From the NCBI GenBank assembly GCA_903925195.1, contig CAIYEO010000024.1, positions 1 through 15,721 on the forward strand: a stretch of 15,721 bases of DNA, written 5' to 3'. Below are positions 1-5,502 of this stretch, piece after piece. This DNA is from an uncultured Candidatus Saccharibacteria bacterium. GTDB taxonomy: Bacteria; Patescibacteria; Saccharimonadia; Saccharimonadales; UBA4665. The translations under genes and the position numbers were made by a program. The number at the start of each line of letters is the position of its first letter. Positions within the stretch are counted from its first letter, which is position 1. The notes below the pieces were generated by a model. It made no database searches. It saw only the letters and a list, made by a program, of their open reading frames with translations, and was not told the origin of the DNA.

Positions 1-177
1 ATGACCATGCATATATATTTAGTAAAAGCTAAGGGTGATACCGACAAACTTGTACCTGAGGAATGGCTAAAAGGAATAAAGTGGTTTCCAGTTAACCAAG
101 CAATTGATAAGATGGAATATGAAGATATATCTAAACTAATGTTAATAGGACTAAAAAGAATCCGTGAATCACGATAA
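1..177 (+). CDS. NUDIX-like hydrolase, C-terminal end (5' end outside window)
   Basis: The frame is open from base 1 and stops with TAA at 175-177, leaving 58 visible residues. The fragment reads like the last third of a NUDIX hydrolase: a beta-strand of the type MHIYLVKA, then EEWLKGIKWFPVNQAI and a terminal helix, the part that follows the NUDIX box and forms the end of the fold. The NUDIX box itself (GX5EX7REUXEEXGU) would lie before the window, so the catalytic residues cannot be checked and no substrate can be named. The ATG codons at 1 and 7 are probably internal. The last 14 bases overlap the GTG start of rnc, so the two genes are likely co-transcribed and translationally coupled. The family is inferred from sequence pattern only; confidence is moderate. 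Confidence 0.62.
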   Translation: MTMHIYLVKAKGDTDKLVPEEWLKGIKWFPVNQAIDKMEYEDISKLMLIGLKRIRESR

Positions 178-877
178 CGCACCCTACCAGAAATTTTCAA
201 TCGATACTCTCGGAGTAACGTTTGTAAATATTGAATTGCTTGTAACAGCCTTTACTCACAGGTCTTATCTTAACGAACATAAAAGTACGGTAAAATCTCA
301 CAATGAAAGATTAGAATTCTTAGGCGATGCAGTGCTTGAGCTAGTTGTTACAGAATTTTTATATAATAACTATACTGAGCAAGAGGGCATTCTAACTAAC
401 TGGCGTAGTTCGCTAGTTAGAACTGAAAGTATCTCAGCAGCGGCAGGAAGATTAGATTTTGAATCAATGCTAAGACTGAGTAGGGGTGAAAAACGTGGCA
501 CCGACAGAGCTAGAGCTCAAATTCTTGCCAATACTTTTGAGGCAGTCATTGGGGCTATATATTTAGACCAGGGTTATGAGGCATCAAGAGAATTTATTAA
601 ACACAGCCTGCTAGTCACTTTTGATAAGATTCTTGAAACTGGTTCTTGGATGGATTCAAAATCTCATTTGCAAGAGTTGGTTCAGAGTCGAGAAGGTCAG
701 ACTCCAAGTTACCGAGTTCTCTCTGAAGATGGTCCTGATCATGACAAAATGTTTACTATTGGAGTGTTCGTAAATGGCCAACTTTTAGGCGAAGGAACTG
801 GCGCTAGCAAGCAAATTGGACAACAACAAGCTGCCGATATAGCACTTAAGAAGTTGAAAGAAGTCAAAACTGATTGA
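164..877 (+). CDS. rnc: Ribonuclease III
   Basis: Double-strand-specific endoribonuclease that processes rRNA precursors and structured mRNAs in the cytoplasm. At 237 residues it has the usual family length. The endonuclease domain (about 10-160) carries the signature NERLEFLGDAVLEL at 47-60, giving the acidic metal ligands E48, E51 and D55, and the second motif LANTFEAVIGAIYLD at 121-135 with E126. A dsRNA-binding domain follows (about 166-234: SHLQELVQ, PSYRV, GEGTGASKQIGQQQAA). At the position of E. coli Asp114 this protein has Asn123, a substitution I believe also occurs in other bacterial RNase III proteins. The start is GTG at 164, inside the end of the NUDIX-like gene, with an AGGA at 147-150 as a distant ribosome-binding site. 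Identification is firm; the exact start is less so. Confidence 0.95.
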   Translation: MNHDNAPYQKFSIDTLGVTFVNIELLVTAFTHRSYLNEHKSTVKSHNERLEFLGDAVLELVVTEFLYNNYTEQEGILTNWRSSLVRTESISAAAGRLDFESMLRLSRGEKRGTDRARAQILANTFEAVIGAIYLDQGYEASREFIKHSLLVTFDKILETGSWMDSKSHLQELVQSREGQTPSYRVLSEDGPDHDKMFTIGVFVNGQLLGEGTGASKQIGQQQAADIALKKLKEVKTD

Positions 878-902
878 CTTTTCGCCATATTATCTGTAAA
901 AT
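874..902 (+). promoter_or_regulatory. Promoter for rpsP
   Basis: TTGACT (874-879) and TAAAAT (897-902) are separated by exactly 17 bp, matching the sigma-70 consensus in 5 of 6 positions in each box. The -35 box overlaps the rnc stop codon. Initiation near 909 would give a leader of about 46 nt before rpsP. Seen by eye only, not tested. Confidence 0.65.
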
Positions 903-954
903 AACTAAAATTGTTTAGGTAAATAAAACTAGGAAAGAAGTAAGCGAATTATAT

Positions 955-1365
955 ATGTTAACCATTAGATTACAAAGAACTGGTCGTAAGGCTCACGCAA
1001 TGTTTAGAATTGTTGTTCAGGACTCAAGAAGGACTCCCACAAGTGGAAAAATCGTAACCCAAGTTGGTCATTACGACCCACATGCTAAAACTATGTCTAT
1101 CGATCAAGATAAAGCAAAGTTTTATCTTGAGCATGGTGCTCAGCCTTCTCCTAGAGTTGTTAGTCTTTTGAAAATGGAAAAAATTGATTTACCTGATTGG
1201 GTCAAAGAAGCACCTAAGAAGACTAAAACAGTCAAGAACACTGAAAAACTTAGAAAAAATGCACCTAAGGAAGAAGTTGAGGCTGAAGCTGAAGCTCCAG
1301 CAGAAGTAGCTCCAGAAGTTACTGAAGCTAAAGAAACTCCTGAAGCTGTTGCTGAAACTAAATAA
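955..1365 (+). CDS. rpsP: 30S ribosomal protein S16 with acidic C-terminal extension
   Basis: Structural protein of the small ribosomal subunit that helps organise the 5' domain of 16S rRNA. The S16 core occupies residues 1-84, with the family pattern IRLQRTGRKAHAMFRIVVQD, then IVTQVGHYDPHAK and a terminal segment ending ...PSPRVVSLLKMEK. S16 is commonly 80-90 residues. Here about 50 more residues follow: first a lysine-rich linker (88-106), then a low-complexity run of Glu, Ala, Pro and Val to residue 136. The gene has its own promoter overlapping the end of rnc. The nearest AG-rich sequence (931-940) is rather far from the ATG at 955, so the ribosome-binding site is weak. In many bacteria rpsP is followed by rimM, trmD and rplS; here the next plus-strand gene is khpA and rimM is missing. 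Confidence 0.96.
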   Translation: MLTIRLQRTGRKAHAMFRIVVQDSRRTPTSGKIVTQVGHYDPHAKTMSIDQDKAKFYLEHGAQPSPRVVSLLKMEKIDLPDWVKEAPKKTKTVKNTEKLRKNAPKEEVEAEAEAPAEVAPEVTEAKETPEAVAETK

Positions 1366-1383
1366 TTAGAATTTCTTTTCTCT

Positions 1384-1935
1384 CTAAAGAATCTTTAGAA
1401 CTATAGCTAGTCCAACTAGCATTATTATTGATCCACTTATAATCTCACTATATTTCTCTACTTTACTACTTAATCTAGATCCTACTTCCATGCCAAGTAA
1501 TGCTAAAGATATACTAATTATTGAAATTATTATTATTGCCTCATTAATTGGAATTTTTTGGGAGCCTAAGCTGAAACCAACAATCAGGTTGTCTATACTA
1601 AGCGACATGGCTGTTACGAATTGTTGAACTAATTTACTATTACCATTTTTATCTTTAGCAGTATCTCCCTTTCTTGCACCGTAGATTATATATATACCAG
1701 TAGCTAGAAGTAGTCCGCCTCCTATCCAGTTTGCATGGCTTCCAAGCAGACCCGAGGCCTTATCTCCCAAAAATAGTCCAGCGATAGTCATTGCAGTCTC
1801 GAAAACTCCAATAGTAAGGGCTAATCTAATTTTATGTTTGGCCTTAATACCATTAATACCAATAGCAGCCGATACTGCAAAATTATCTATGCCTGTAGAT
1901 AAGGCTAGGAGAACTATGGCTAGGATTTGATTCAT
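1384..1935 (-). CDS. mntP: MntP-like manganese efflux pump
   Basis: Small integral membrane protein (183 residues, about six transmembrane helices) of the MntP/DUF204 family, which exports Mn2+ from the cytoplasm. The family shows internal duplication, and both copies are visible: STGIDNFAVSAAIG at 13-26 with D17, and SLSIDNLIVGFSLG at 111-124 with D115. These conserved membrane aspartates are the expected metal ligands. A hydrophilic loop rich in Lys, Asp and Asn (87-103) separates the two halves. The gene faces the opposite way to its neighbours, ending 18 bp from the rpsP stop and starting divergently from khpA. No Shine-Dalgarno sequence is visible before the ATG, and the roughly 50 bp upstream looks too short for a yybP-ykoY manganese riboswitch plus promoter. 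Manganese as substrate is inferred from the family. Confidence 0.85.
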   Translation of the reverse strand: MNQILAIVLLALSTGIDNFAVSAAIGINGIKAKHKIRLALTIGVFETAMTIAGLFLGDKASGLLGSHANWIGGGLLLATGIYIIYGARKGDTAKDKNGNSKLVQQFVTAMSLSIDNLIVGFSLGSQKIPINEAIIIISIISISLALLGMEVGSRLSSKVEKYSEIISGSIIMLVGLAIVLKIL

Positions 1936-1988
1936 CTATATAATGCTAACAGTTAACTATTATCTAATCAAAAGCATTCTTAAATTAT

Positions 1989-2017
1989 CCGACAAATTTA
2001 TGAAAATAGGGTATAAT
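1989..2017 (-). other. Opposite strand of the khpA promoter in the mntP-khpA divergent gap
   Basis: The 118-bp divergent gap (1936-2053) between mntP and khpA contains one convincing promoter, on the plus strand (see the khpA promoter). On the minus strand I see only AT-rich -10-like strings such as TTATAT close to the mntP ATG, with no credible -35 box. The mntP promoter is therefore unresolved. Confidence 0.3.
1989..2017 (+). promoter_or_regulatory. Promoter for khpA
   Basis: CCGACA (1989-1994, 4 of 6 to TTGACA), a 17-bp spacer and a perfect TATAAT (2012-2017). Initiation near 2024 gives a leader of about 30 nt that contains AAGGAG at 2038-2043, ten bases before the khpA ATG. Confidence 0.7.
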
Positions 2018-2053
2018 ATGGATATTCAGAATTAATAAAGGAGATGAAATAGC

Positions 2054-2557
2054 ATGAGTAGTATTGACCAGCAATTTGTAGAATTTATAGCCAAGTCCCT
2101 AGTTACTAAACCTGACGCAGTATCAATCGAGAGAAGAATTGATGAGCGAGGAGTTCTTTTAGAGCTAACTGTTGATCCTGAGGATCTAGGAAGAGTGATC
2201 GGAAAGCATGGAGCAACAGCTCAGAGCCTTAGAACTCTACTAAGAGCTCTTGGAACAAAGAATGATGCTCGATATAACCTTAAAATAGTAGATAGTGATC
2301 GTCCAGACGGTGAACCAAGACCACAAAGATCTGATGACCGACGCCAAGAAGAAGCACCAGTTCAAGAAACTTCAGAAGAAAAAGCTCCAGAATCCAAGGT
2401 AGAACCTAAAGAAGAACAAAAAGAGACTCCAAAGACTGATGATGTCTGGGGCAAAGAAGAACCTGTCTCTGAGGTTGATACTGAATCGGATGATCACAAT
2501 GATGTAGTAAGCCAAACTCGAAAAGAGCTTGCTGAGCTAGATGATCTTGATGTATAA
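2054..2557 (+). CDS. khpA: KhpA-family KH-domain RNA-binding protein with acidic tail
   Basis: Single KH-domain RNA-binding protein, cytoplasmic. In Gram-positive relatives KhpA pairs with KhpB/Jag and influences sRNAs and cell-wall growth. The KH domain fills residues 1-82, with the RNA-gripping GxxG loop at 50-53 (GKHG) in the context LGRVIGKHGATAQSLRTLL. Typical KhpA is 75-85 residues. This one continues for about 85 more highly charged residues (Glu, Asp, Lys, Pro and Gln rich), predicted disordered, ending in a short leucine-bearing helix (KELAELDDLDV). A strong promoter and good ribosome-binding site precede the ATG. The position between rpsP and trmD is a common site for this gene. RNA binding is well supported; what the tail does is unknown. 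Confidence 0.88.
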   Translation: MSSIDQQFVEFIAKSLVTKPDAVSIERRIDERGVLLELTVDPEDLGRVIGKHGATAQSLRTLLRALGTKNDARYNLKIVDSDRPDGEPRPQRSDDRRQEEAPVQETSEEKAPESKVEPKEEQKETPKTDDVWGKEEPVSEVDTESDDHNDVVSQTRKELAELDDLDV

Positions 2558-2597
2558 TTAGATAGTCTTAGTAAAGGCACTTTGAAAAATAAAAATG

Positions 2598-2635
2598 AGC
2601 TCATGCGAGCCACAATCCAAAAAATTGTGGGAGCT
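2598..2635 (+). other. Structured RNA element downstream of khpA
   Basis: An imperfect hairpin lies between khpA and trmD: AGCTC (2598-2602) can pair with GAGCT (2631-2635), and after a 7-nt bulge CCACAAT (2610-2616) pairs with ATTGTGG (2624-2630), loop CCAAAAA. It has no U-tract and is followed 15 nt later by a true terminator hairpin. It may protect the rpsP/khpA transcript 3' end or be part of a leader. I do not recognise it as a known class. Confidence 0.4.
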
Positions 2636-2649
2636 TTATGTGACAGACG

Positions 2650-2674
2650 GAACCTCTTAATCGAGGTTCTTTTT
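2650..2674 (+). terminator. Rho-independent terminator after khpA
   Basis: GAACCTC (2650-2656), a 6-nt loop, GAGGTTC (2663-2669) and a run of T at 2670-2674. It sits 23 bp before the trmD ATG, so it ends khpA transcription and would make trmD depend on its own promoter or on read-through. Confidence 0.8.
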
Positions 2675-2682
2675 GTTTGTGA

Positions 2683-2688
2683 TAAAAT
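2683..2688 (+). promoter_or_regulatory. Candidate -10 element for leaderless trmD
   Basis: TAAAAT ends 8 nt before the trmD ATG, directly after the terminator, and no Shine-Dalgarno sequence is present. No good -35 box is visible. If used, transcription would start at or next to the start codon. Confidence 0.4.
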
Positions 2689-2696
2689 ATAAGCCT

Positions 2697-3350
2697 ATGA
2701 AAATTCAAGTTATAACCCTATTTCCCGGTATGATCAACGAAACGTTAAATTCTAGCATGATGTTTAAGGCGTCAAAAAATATGATTGTCGAATTTGAAGT
2801 CATTGACTTAAGACAATTCGGGCTAGGTCCAAGAAAACAGGTAGATGATACACCTTATGGGGGCGGTGACGGCATGTTATTGCGCCCAGAGCCTGTATTT
2901 GAGGCCGTTAGACAGGCTAAACTATCTAATAACGACTCTAAGGTAGTTATCATGACTCCGGCAGGTGAGACGCTTAGTCAAGAGCTAGTTCGTAAAATGG
3001 CCAGTACGAAAGAAAATTTAATTATTATCTGCGCCCATTATGAAGGTTATGATGAGAGAATATTGTCCATAGTTGACTATAAGTTATCCATTGGCGAATA
3101 TGTCTTAACTGGTGGTGAACTGCCAGCCCTAGTCCTTGTCGATGCAATTGTTAGATTATTGCCTGGTGTTCTTGGCGGCGAGAAAAGTGCTGAAATAGAA
3201 AGTTTTTCAACTCCTAACTTAATCGAATATCCTCAATATACTAAACCTAGAGAGTATGAAGGAATGAAGGTTCCGGATGTATTAGTTAGTGGTCACCATG
3301 CAGAAATTGATAAATGGCAAGCAGCTAATTATACAAAAATAGACAATTAA
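2697..3350 (+). CDS. trmD: tRNA (guanine-N1)-methyltransferase TrmD, short form
   Basis: Methylates N1 of G37 next to the anticodon of several tRNAs with S-adenosylmethionine, preventing +1 frameshifting. It is a cytoplasmic SPOUT enzyme with a trefoil knot. Diagnostic motifs are MKIQVITLFPGM at the N-terminus, DDTPYGGGDGML (50-61), AHYEGYDERI (113-122), SIGEYVLTGGE (131-141, part of the knot), YPQYTKP (178-184) and the SGHHAEI segment (198-204). The protein has 217 residues, whereas the E. coli enzyme has about 255; most of the C-terminal helical tail is missing. The usual ...DSF aspartate, proposed as general base in characterised TrmD, appears as Glu168 in an ESF context. The start is ATG 2697: an in-frame TTG at 2675 would fall in the U-tract of the preceding terminator. 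rimM and rplS, frequent partners, are not adjacent. Confidence 0.95.
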   Translation: MKIQVITLFPGMINETLNSSMMFKASKNMIVEFEVIDLRQFGLGPRKQVDDTPYGGGDGMLLRPEPVFEAVRQAKLSNNDSKVVIMTPAGETLSQELVRKMASTKENLIIICAHYEGYDERILSIVDYKLSIGEYVLTGGELPALVLVDAIVRLLPGVLGGEKSAEIESFSTPNLIEYPQYTKPREYEGMKVPDVLVSGHHAEIDKWQAANYTKIDN

Positions 3351-3355
3351 AGTTG

Positions 3356-3384
3356 TATAATAATTTGTAGAATTAAAAGAGGAG
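3356..3384 (+). promoter_or_regulatory. -10 element and ribosome-binding site for sodN
   Basis: A perfect TATAAT (3356-3361) follows the trmD stop; the -35 region is not recognisable. AGGAG at 3380-3384 is the ribosome-binding site, only 4 nt before the sodN ATG at 3389. Confidence 0.5.
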
Positions 3385-3388
3385 TATT

Positions 3389-3769
3389 ATGCGTAAATTT
3401 ATTAAACCTGTTTATGCTCATTGCGATTTGCCATGTGGTGTATATGACCCAGCTCAGGCAAAGATTGAAGCTCAATCAGTCTTGAATATACAAAAGAAAT
3501 ATAATGACTTGCACGATGAAGACAAGATGCGAGCAATCTTTATCAAAGAACAGAGAGCTGATTTAGTAAAACAGCACTTATGGGTTTTATGGACTGATTA
3601 TTTTAAGCCTGAACATCTAGAAAAATATCCAAATTTACATGATCTTTTTTGGAGAACTACAAAACAAGCTGGTGAGACAAAGAAATCTATTAATCCTGAG
3701 TCGGGTGAAAAATTAATGTCTATGATTGAAGAGATATCGACAATTTTTTGGGATACAAAAAAAGCCTAG
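3389..3769 (+). CDS. sodN: Nickel superoxide dismutase (Ni-SOD)
   Basis: Converts superoxide to hydrogen peroxide and oxygen using a single Ni ion. The nickel hook is unmistakable: HCDLPCGVYDPAQ begins at residue 11, so after removal of the ten-residue propeptide (MRKFIKPVYA) the new N-terminal His1, Cys2 and Cys6 would bind nickel, with Tyr9 nearby. Glu27 (mature 17) and Arg56, which hold His1 in the Streptomyces enzyme, are present. The rest follows the family closely (IKEQRADLVKQH, VLWTDYFKPEHLEKYP, TIFWDTKKA); the mature length is 116 residues against about 117 in Streptomyces. There is no export signal, so it should be cytoplasmic. The next gene, 7 nt downstream, is the protease expected to expose His1. 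No iron or manganese SOD is seen in this window. Confidence 0.97.
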   Translation: MRKFIKPVYAHCDLPCGVYDPAQAKIEAQSVLNIQKKYNDLHDEDKMRAIFIKEQRADLVKQHLWVLWTDYFKPEHLEKYPNLHDLFWRTTKQAGETKKSINPESGEKLMSMIEEISTIFWDTKKA

Positions 3770-3776
3770 CATCATT

Positions 3777-4085
3777 ATGAGACTAAGCCTACGCAGAACC
3801 ATTGGCCAATCCATGTACCCTAATATAAAGTCGGGCACAATAGTTGTTGCTATTAATATAAAGCCAAGAGTGGGTGATGTTATTGTTTTTCAACATAATG
3901 GAATCGATAAGATTAAGCGAGTCAACAAGGTTAGTACAGATAGTCTATCTGTACTAGGAGATAACTTATCTAGCAGTACTGATTCAAGACATTTTGGTAG
4001 TATTAGTAAATTAAGCGTAATAGGCAGGGTCATATGGCCGTTAAATTTAAAAAAGGAGATTCATGATAATTTTTCAACCACTTAA
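3777..4085 (+). CDS. sodX: Ni-SOD maturation protease (S26 signal peptidase family)
   Basis: Small S26-family serine protease that is thought to cleave the Ni-SOD propeptide in front of the nickel hook. From ATG 3777 the protein is 102 residues. The catalytic serine motif is GQSMYPNI at 10-17 (Ser12); the general-base lysine lies in the strand VGDVIVFQHNGIDKIKRV, most likely Lys47 just before Arg48 as in signal peptidase I. The closing box is GDN...STDSRHFG (61-74). It has no N-terminal membrane anchor, unlike secretory signal peptidases, which suits a cytoplasmic substrate. A TTG in frame at 3726 would extend it 17 residues into sodN, but the ATG places the serine motif at the expected distance from the start. 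It overlaps the next gene by 23 bases. The sodN-sodX pairing is conserved in Ni-SOD bacteria. Confidence 0.9.
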   Translation: MRLSLRRTIGQSMYPNIKSGTIVVAINIKPRVGDVIVFQHNGIDKIKRVNKVSTDSLSVLGDNLSSSTDSRHFGSISKLSVIGRVIWPLNLKKEIHDNFSTT

Positions 4086-4788
4086 GCCAAAAATAGTTTT
4101 AGCCATTGGTGCTCATCCCGACGATTTAGAATTTTCAGTTTCTGGAAGTATTGCTAAATGGACAGATCAGGGAGCCAAGGCATATTATCTTATACTCACA
4201 GATGGCAGTAAAGGAACAGAAGATAGAGCTACTCTTCCTGATTCTATGATTCAAACTAGAAGGCAAGAACAAATTGAAGCAGGTAAAATTATTGGTCTGA
4301 CCGATGTTTTCTTTGAAACATTCGAAGATGGTGCGCTAGAGAATACAATGGATCTAAAAAAAGCCATAACTAGAATAATTAGAAAAGTTAAGCCTGATGT
4401 CGTTCTTTGTATGGACCCAACTTTTATATATTCAACTGAAAGAGGCATGATTAATCATACGGATCACCGCGCTGGAGCTATGGCTGTTATAGACTCCGTC
4501 TATCCTCTAGCTAGGGATCATTTAAGTTTTCCAGAGCTTATTGAGAAGGAGCATTTGCAGCCGCATAAAGTCAAGACAATTTTAATGACTAATTTTGAAG
4601 ATCATAATTACGGAGAAGATATATCAAATTATTTCGATACTAAGATAAATGCTTTAGCTGCTCATAAAAGTCAGATTCCAGATATTAAGTCTACTTCTAA
4701 AATGCTAGAACAATTAATGGCTAAGAATGGCGTTAAATATGGTGCCAAATATGTCGAAGGCTTCAAGCGCCTAGATATGAGTATTTAA
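4063..4788 (+). CDS. PIG-L/LmbE-family deacetylase
   Basis: Zinc-dependent N-deacetylase family whose members act on GlcNAc-type sugars (MshB, BshB, PIG-L) or related amides. The metal site is visible as AHPDDLEF at 17-24 (His18, Asp21) with the second half at NHTDHRAGAMAVIDSV, His135 being the likely third ligand. A late LAAHKSQI (198-205) is typical of the family. Length is 241 residues, with no signal peptide or membrane helix, so cytoplasmic. AAGGAG at 4053-4058, inside the end of sodX, gives a strong ribosome-binding site 4 nt before the ATG, and the 23-base overlap indicates an operon with sodN and sodX. A link to low-molecular-weight thiol synthesis (mycothiol or bacillithiol type) would fit an oxidative-stress operon, but no other pathway gene is here, so this is speculation. 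Confidence 0.88.
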   Translation: MIIFQPLKPKIVLAIGAHPDDLEFSVSGSIAKWTDQGAKAYYLILTDGSKGTEDRATLPDSMIQTRRQEQIEAGKIIGLTDVFFETFEDGALENTMDLKKAITRIIRKVKPDVVLCMDPTFIYSTERGMINHTDHRAGAMAVIDSVYPLARDHLSFPELIEKEHLQPHKVKTILMTNFEDHNYGEDISNYFDTKINALAAHKSQIPDIKSTSKMLEQLMAKNGVKYGAKYVEGFKRLDMSI

Positions 4789-5177
4789 TTTTCAAATAAA
4801 AGAGGATATTGATTCTCAACTGAAAAATGAGATAATTCCAATCTATTATTTGAATTATCCCCAAAAGACTTAAGTATACTTGCTCTTGCTATGCCTATGT
4901 TTGGGGCAGATTTTAGTTCTTTAAATTCTACTTTTCTAAGATCTCCTACATCTGTAATTCTTAGCTGATTTCTGGCAATCGATAAAGAGTTTTTAACAAT
5001 ACTCATTTCACATATACTAAATGAGCCAGCTGTTTCTCGCCAGGCCTCAGAGATTGGCTCTAAAGAGGTGTTTGGACGGTGCATTCCTATAGCTAGCCCT
5101 ATAATTTGAGTAGAGTCATCAATCGATGCTTGAATACTTTCGATTTTTTTACTAACTTGTATGTAAAGTCTATTCAT
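4785..5177 (-). CDS. Hypothetical protein, 130 residues
   Basis: I do not recognise this protein. It is soluble-looking, with an amphipathic N-terminal half (KKIESIQASIDDSTQIIGLAIG) and no signal peptide, membrane helix or metal motif. It contains a mixed alpha/beta pattern and the segment RNQLRITDVGDLRKVEFKEL near 69-88. It converges on the PIG-L gene, the two stop codons overlapping by 4 bases, and no terminator separates them. On the minus strand a TAAAAT (5190-5195) lies 12 nt before the ATG, with no clear ribosome-binding site. Codon use is ordinary for the window, and no competing ORF of similar length explains the stretch, which supports a real gene. Confidence 0.6.
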   Translation of the reverse strand: MNRLYIQVSKKIESIQASIDDSTQIIGLAIGMHRPNTSLEPISEAWRETAGSFSICEMSIVKNSLSIARNQLRITDVGDLRKVEFKELKSAPNIGIARASILKSFGDNSNNRLELSHFSVENQYPLLFEN

Positions 5178-5231
5178 AAGATTACAATTATTTTATTCAT
5201 TAAAAGCATATGTATTATTGATATATTTTGC

Positions 5232-5237
5232 TACAAT
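5232..5237 (+). promoter_or_regulatory. Candidate -10 element for leaderless 72-residue ORF
   Basis: TACAAT ends 6 nt before the ATG at 5244; no Shine-Dalgarno sequence is present and the -35 region is not convincing. This is the same arrangement as at several other genes in the window. Confidence 0.35.
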
Positions 5238-5243
5238 AAAAGT

Positions 5244-5462
5244 ATGCCACATAAAGAAATTATGCCACAAAATAGCCCTGAAGTCAATAGAGACCATATA
5301 TTCAGTAGTATATTCCCTATGATGGTTTATCTACCTACCGATACTTTGGGTGCTAGAAAAATGGAAGATGCTTTAAATAAAGATATAGTTGAGGGTTCGT
5401 CAAATAGACGCGTTGAAGTACATAATGCTGCTCCAATTAAAAATAGCCCATCTGATAAGTAA
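5244..5462 (+). CDS. Hypothetical protein, 72 residues
   Basis: Small unrecognised protein starting MPHKEIMPQNSPEVNRDHIF. It is hydrophilic apart from a short central stretch (SSIFPMMVYLP, 21-31) that is too short for a normal membrane helix, and ends with a polar tail (IKNSPSDK). The frame could be extended upstream to 5106, but that would overlap the divergent gene start and cross the likely promoter, so ATG 5244 is preferred. Its last codons lie inside the hairpin that terminates the opposing HdeD-like gene, so the two transcripts overlap at their 3' ends. A real small gene is plausible because the frame follows a -10 element, but there is no homology I can name. Confidence 0.5.
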   Translation: MPHKEIMPQNSPEVNRDHIFSSIFPMMVYLPTDTLGARKMEDALNKDIVEGSSNRRVEVHNAAPIKNSPSDK

Positions 5463-5481
5463 AAACTTACAAACGGGCTAT
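5436..5481 (-). terminator. Terminator of the HdeD-like gene, overlapping the 72-residue ORF
   Basis: ATAGCCC (5443-5449) pairs with GGGCTAT (5475-5481), with a second inner stem TAAGT/ACTTA (5456-5460 with 5465-5469). Read on the minus strand the hairpin is followed by TTTTTAAT, a good U-tract, so it should end transcription of the gene at 5503-6033. On the plus strand the tail is only loosely U-rich, so it may act weakly in both directions. Confidence 0.7.
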
Positions 5482-5502
5482 CAGTTATTATAATTTAGTT
5501 AT

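Noticed and set aside
1383..1420. Hairpins TCTAAAG/CTTTAGA (1383-1399) and GCTAGT/ACTAGC (1406-1420) as rpsP terminators
   Set aside because: Both lie in the mntP coding end, have AT-rich or short stems and no U-tract on either strand at the right place.
1936..2053. Manganese riboswitch (yybP-ykoY) before mntP
   Set aside because: The stretch is short, shared with the khpA promoter, and shows none of the conserved loops of that class.
2673..2696. TTG-initiated extension of trmD by eight residues
   Set aside because: It would begin in the U-tract of the khpA terminator; the conserved family N-terminus starts exactly at ATG 2697.
3726..3776. TTG-initiated extension of sodX into sodN
   Set aside because: Adds 17 residues with no counterpart in the protease motif layout; ATG 3777 fits the family better, though a minor use of the TTG cannot be ruled out.
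4251..4448. Minus-strand ORF inside the PIG-L gene
   Set aside because: Antisense shadow of a gene with clear metal-binding motifs; no promoter or ribosome-binding site.
5106..5243. Longer N-terminus for the 72-residue ORF
   Set aside because: It would overlap the start of the divergent 130-residue gene and run through the -10 element; the added residues look like translated AT-rich spacer.
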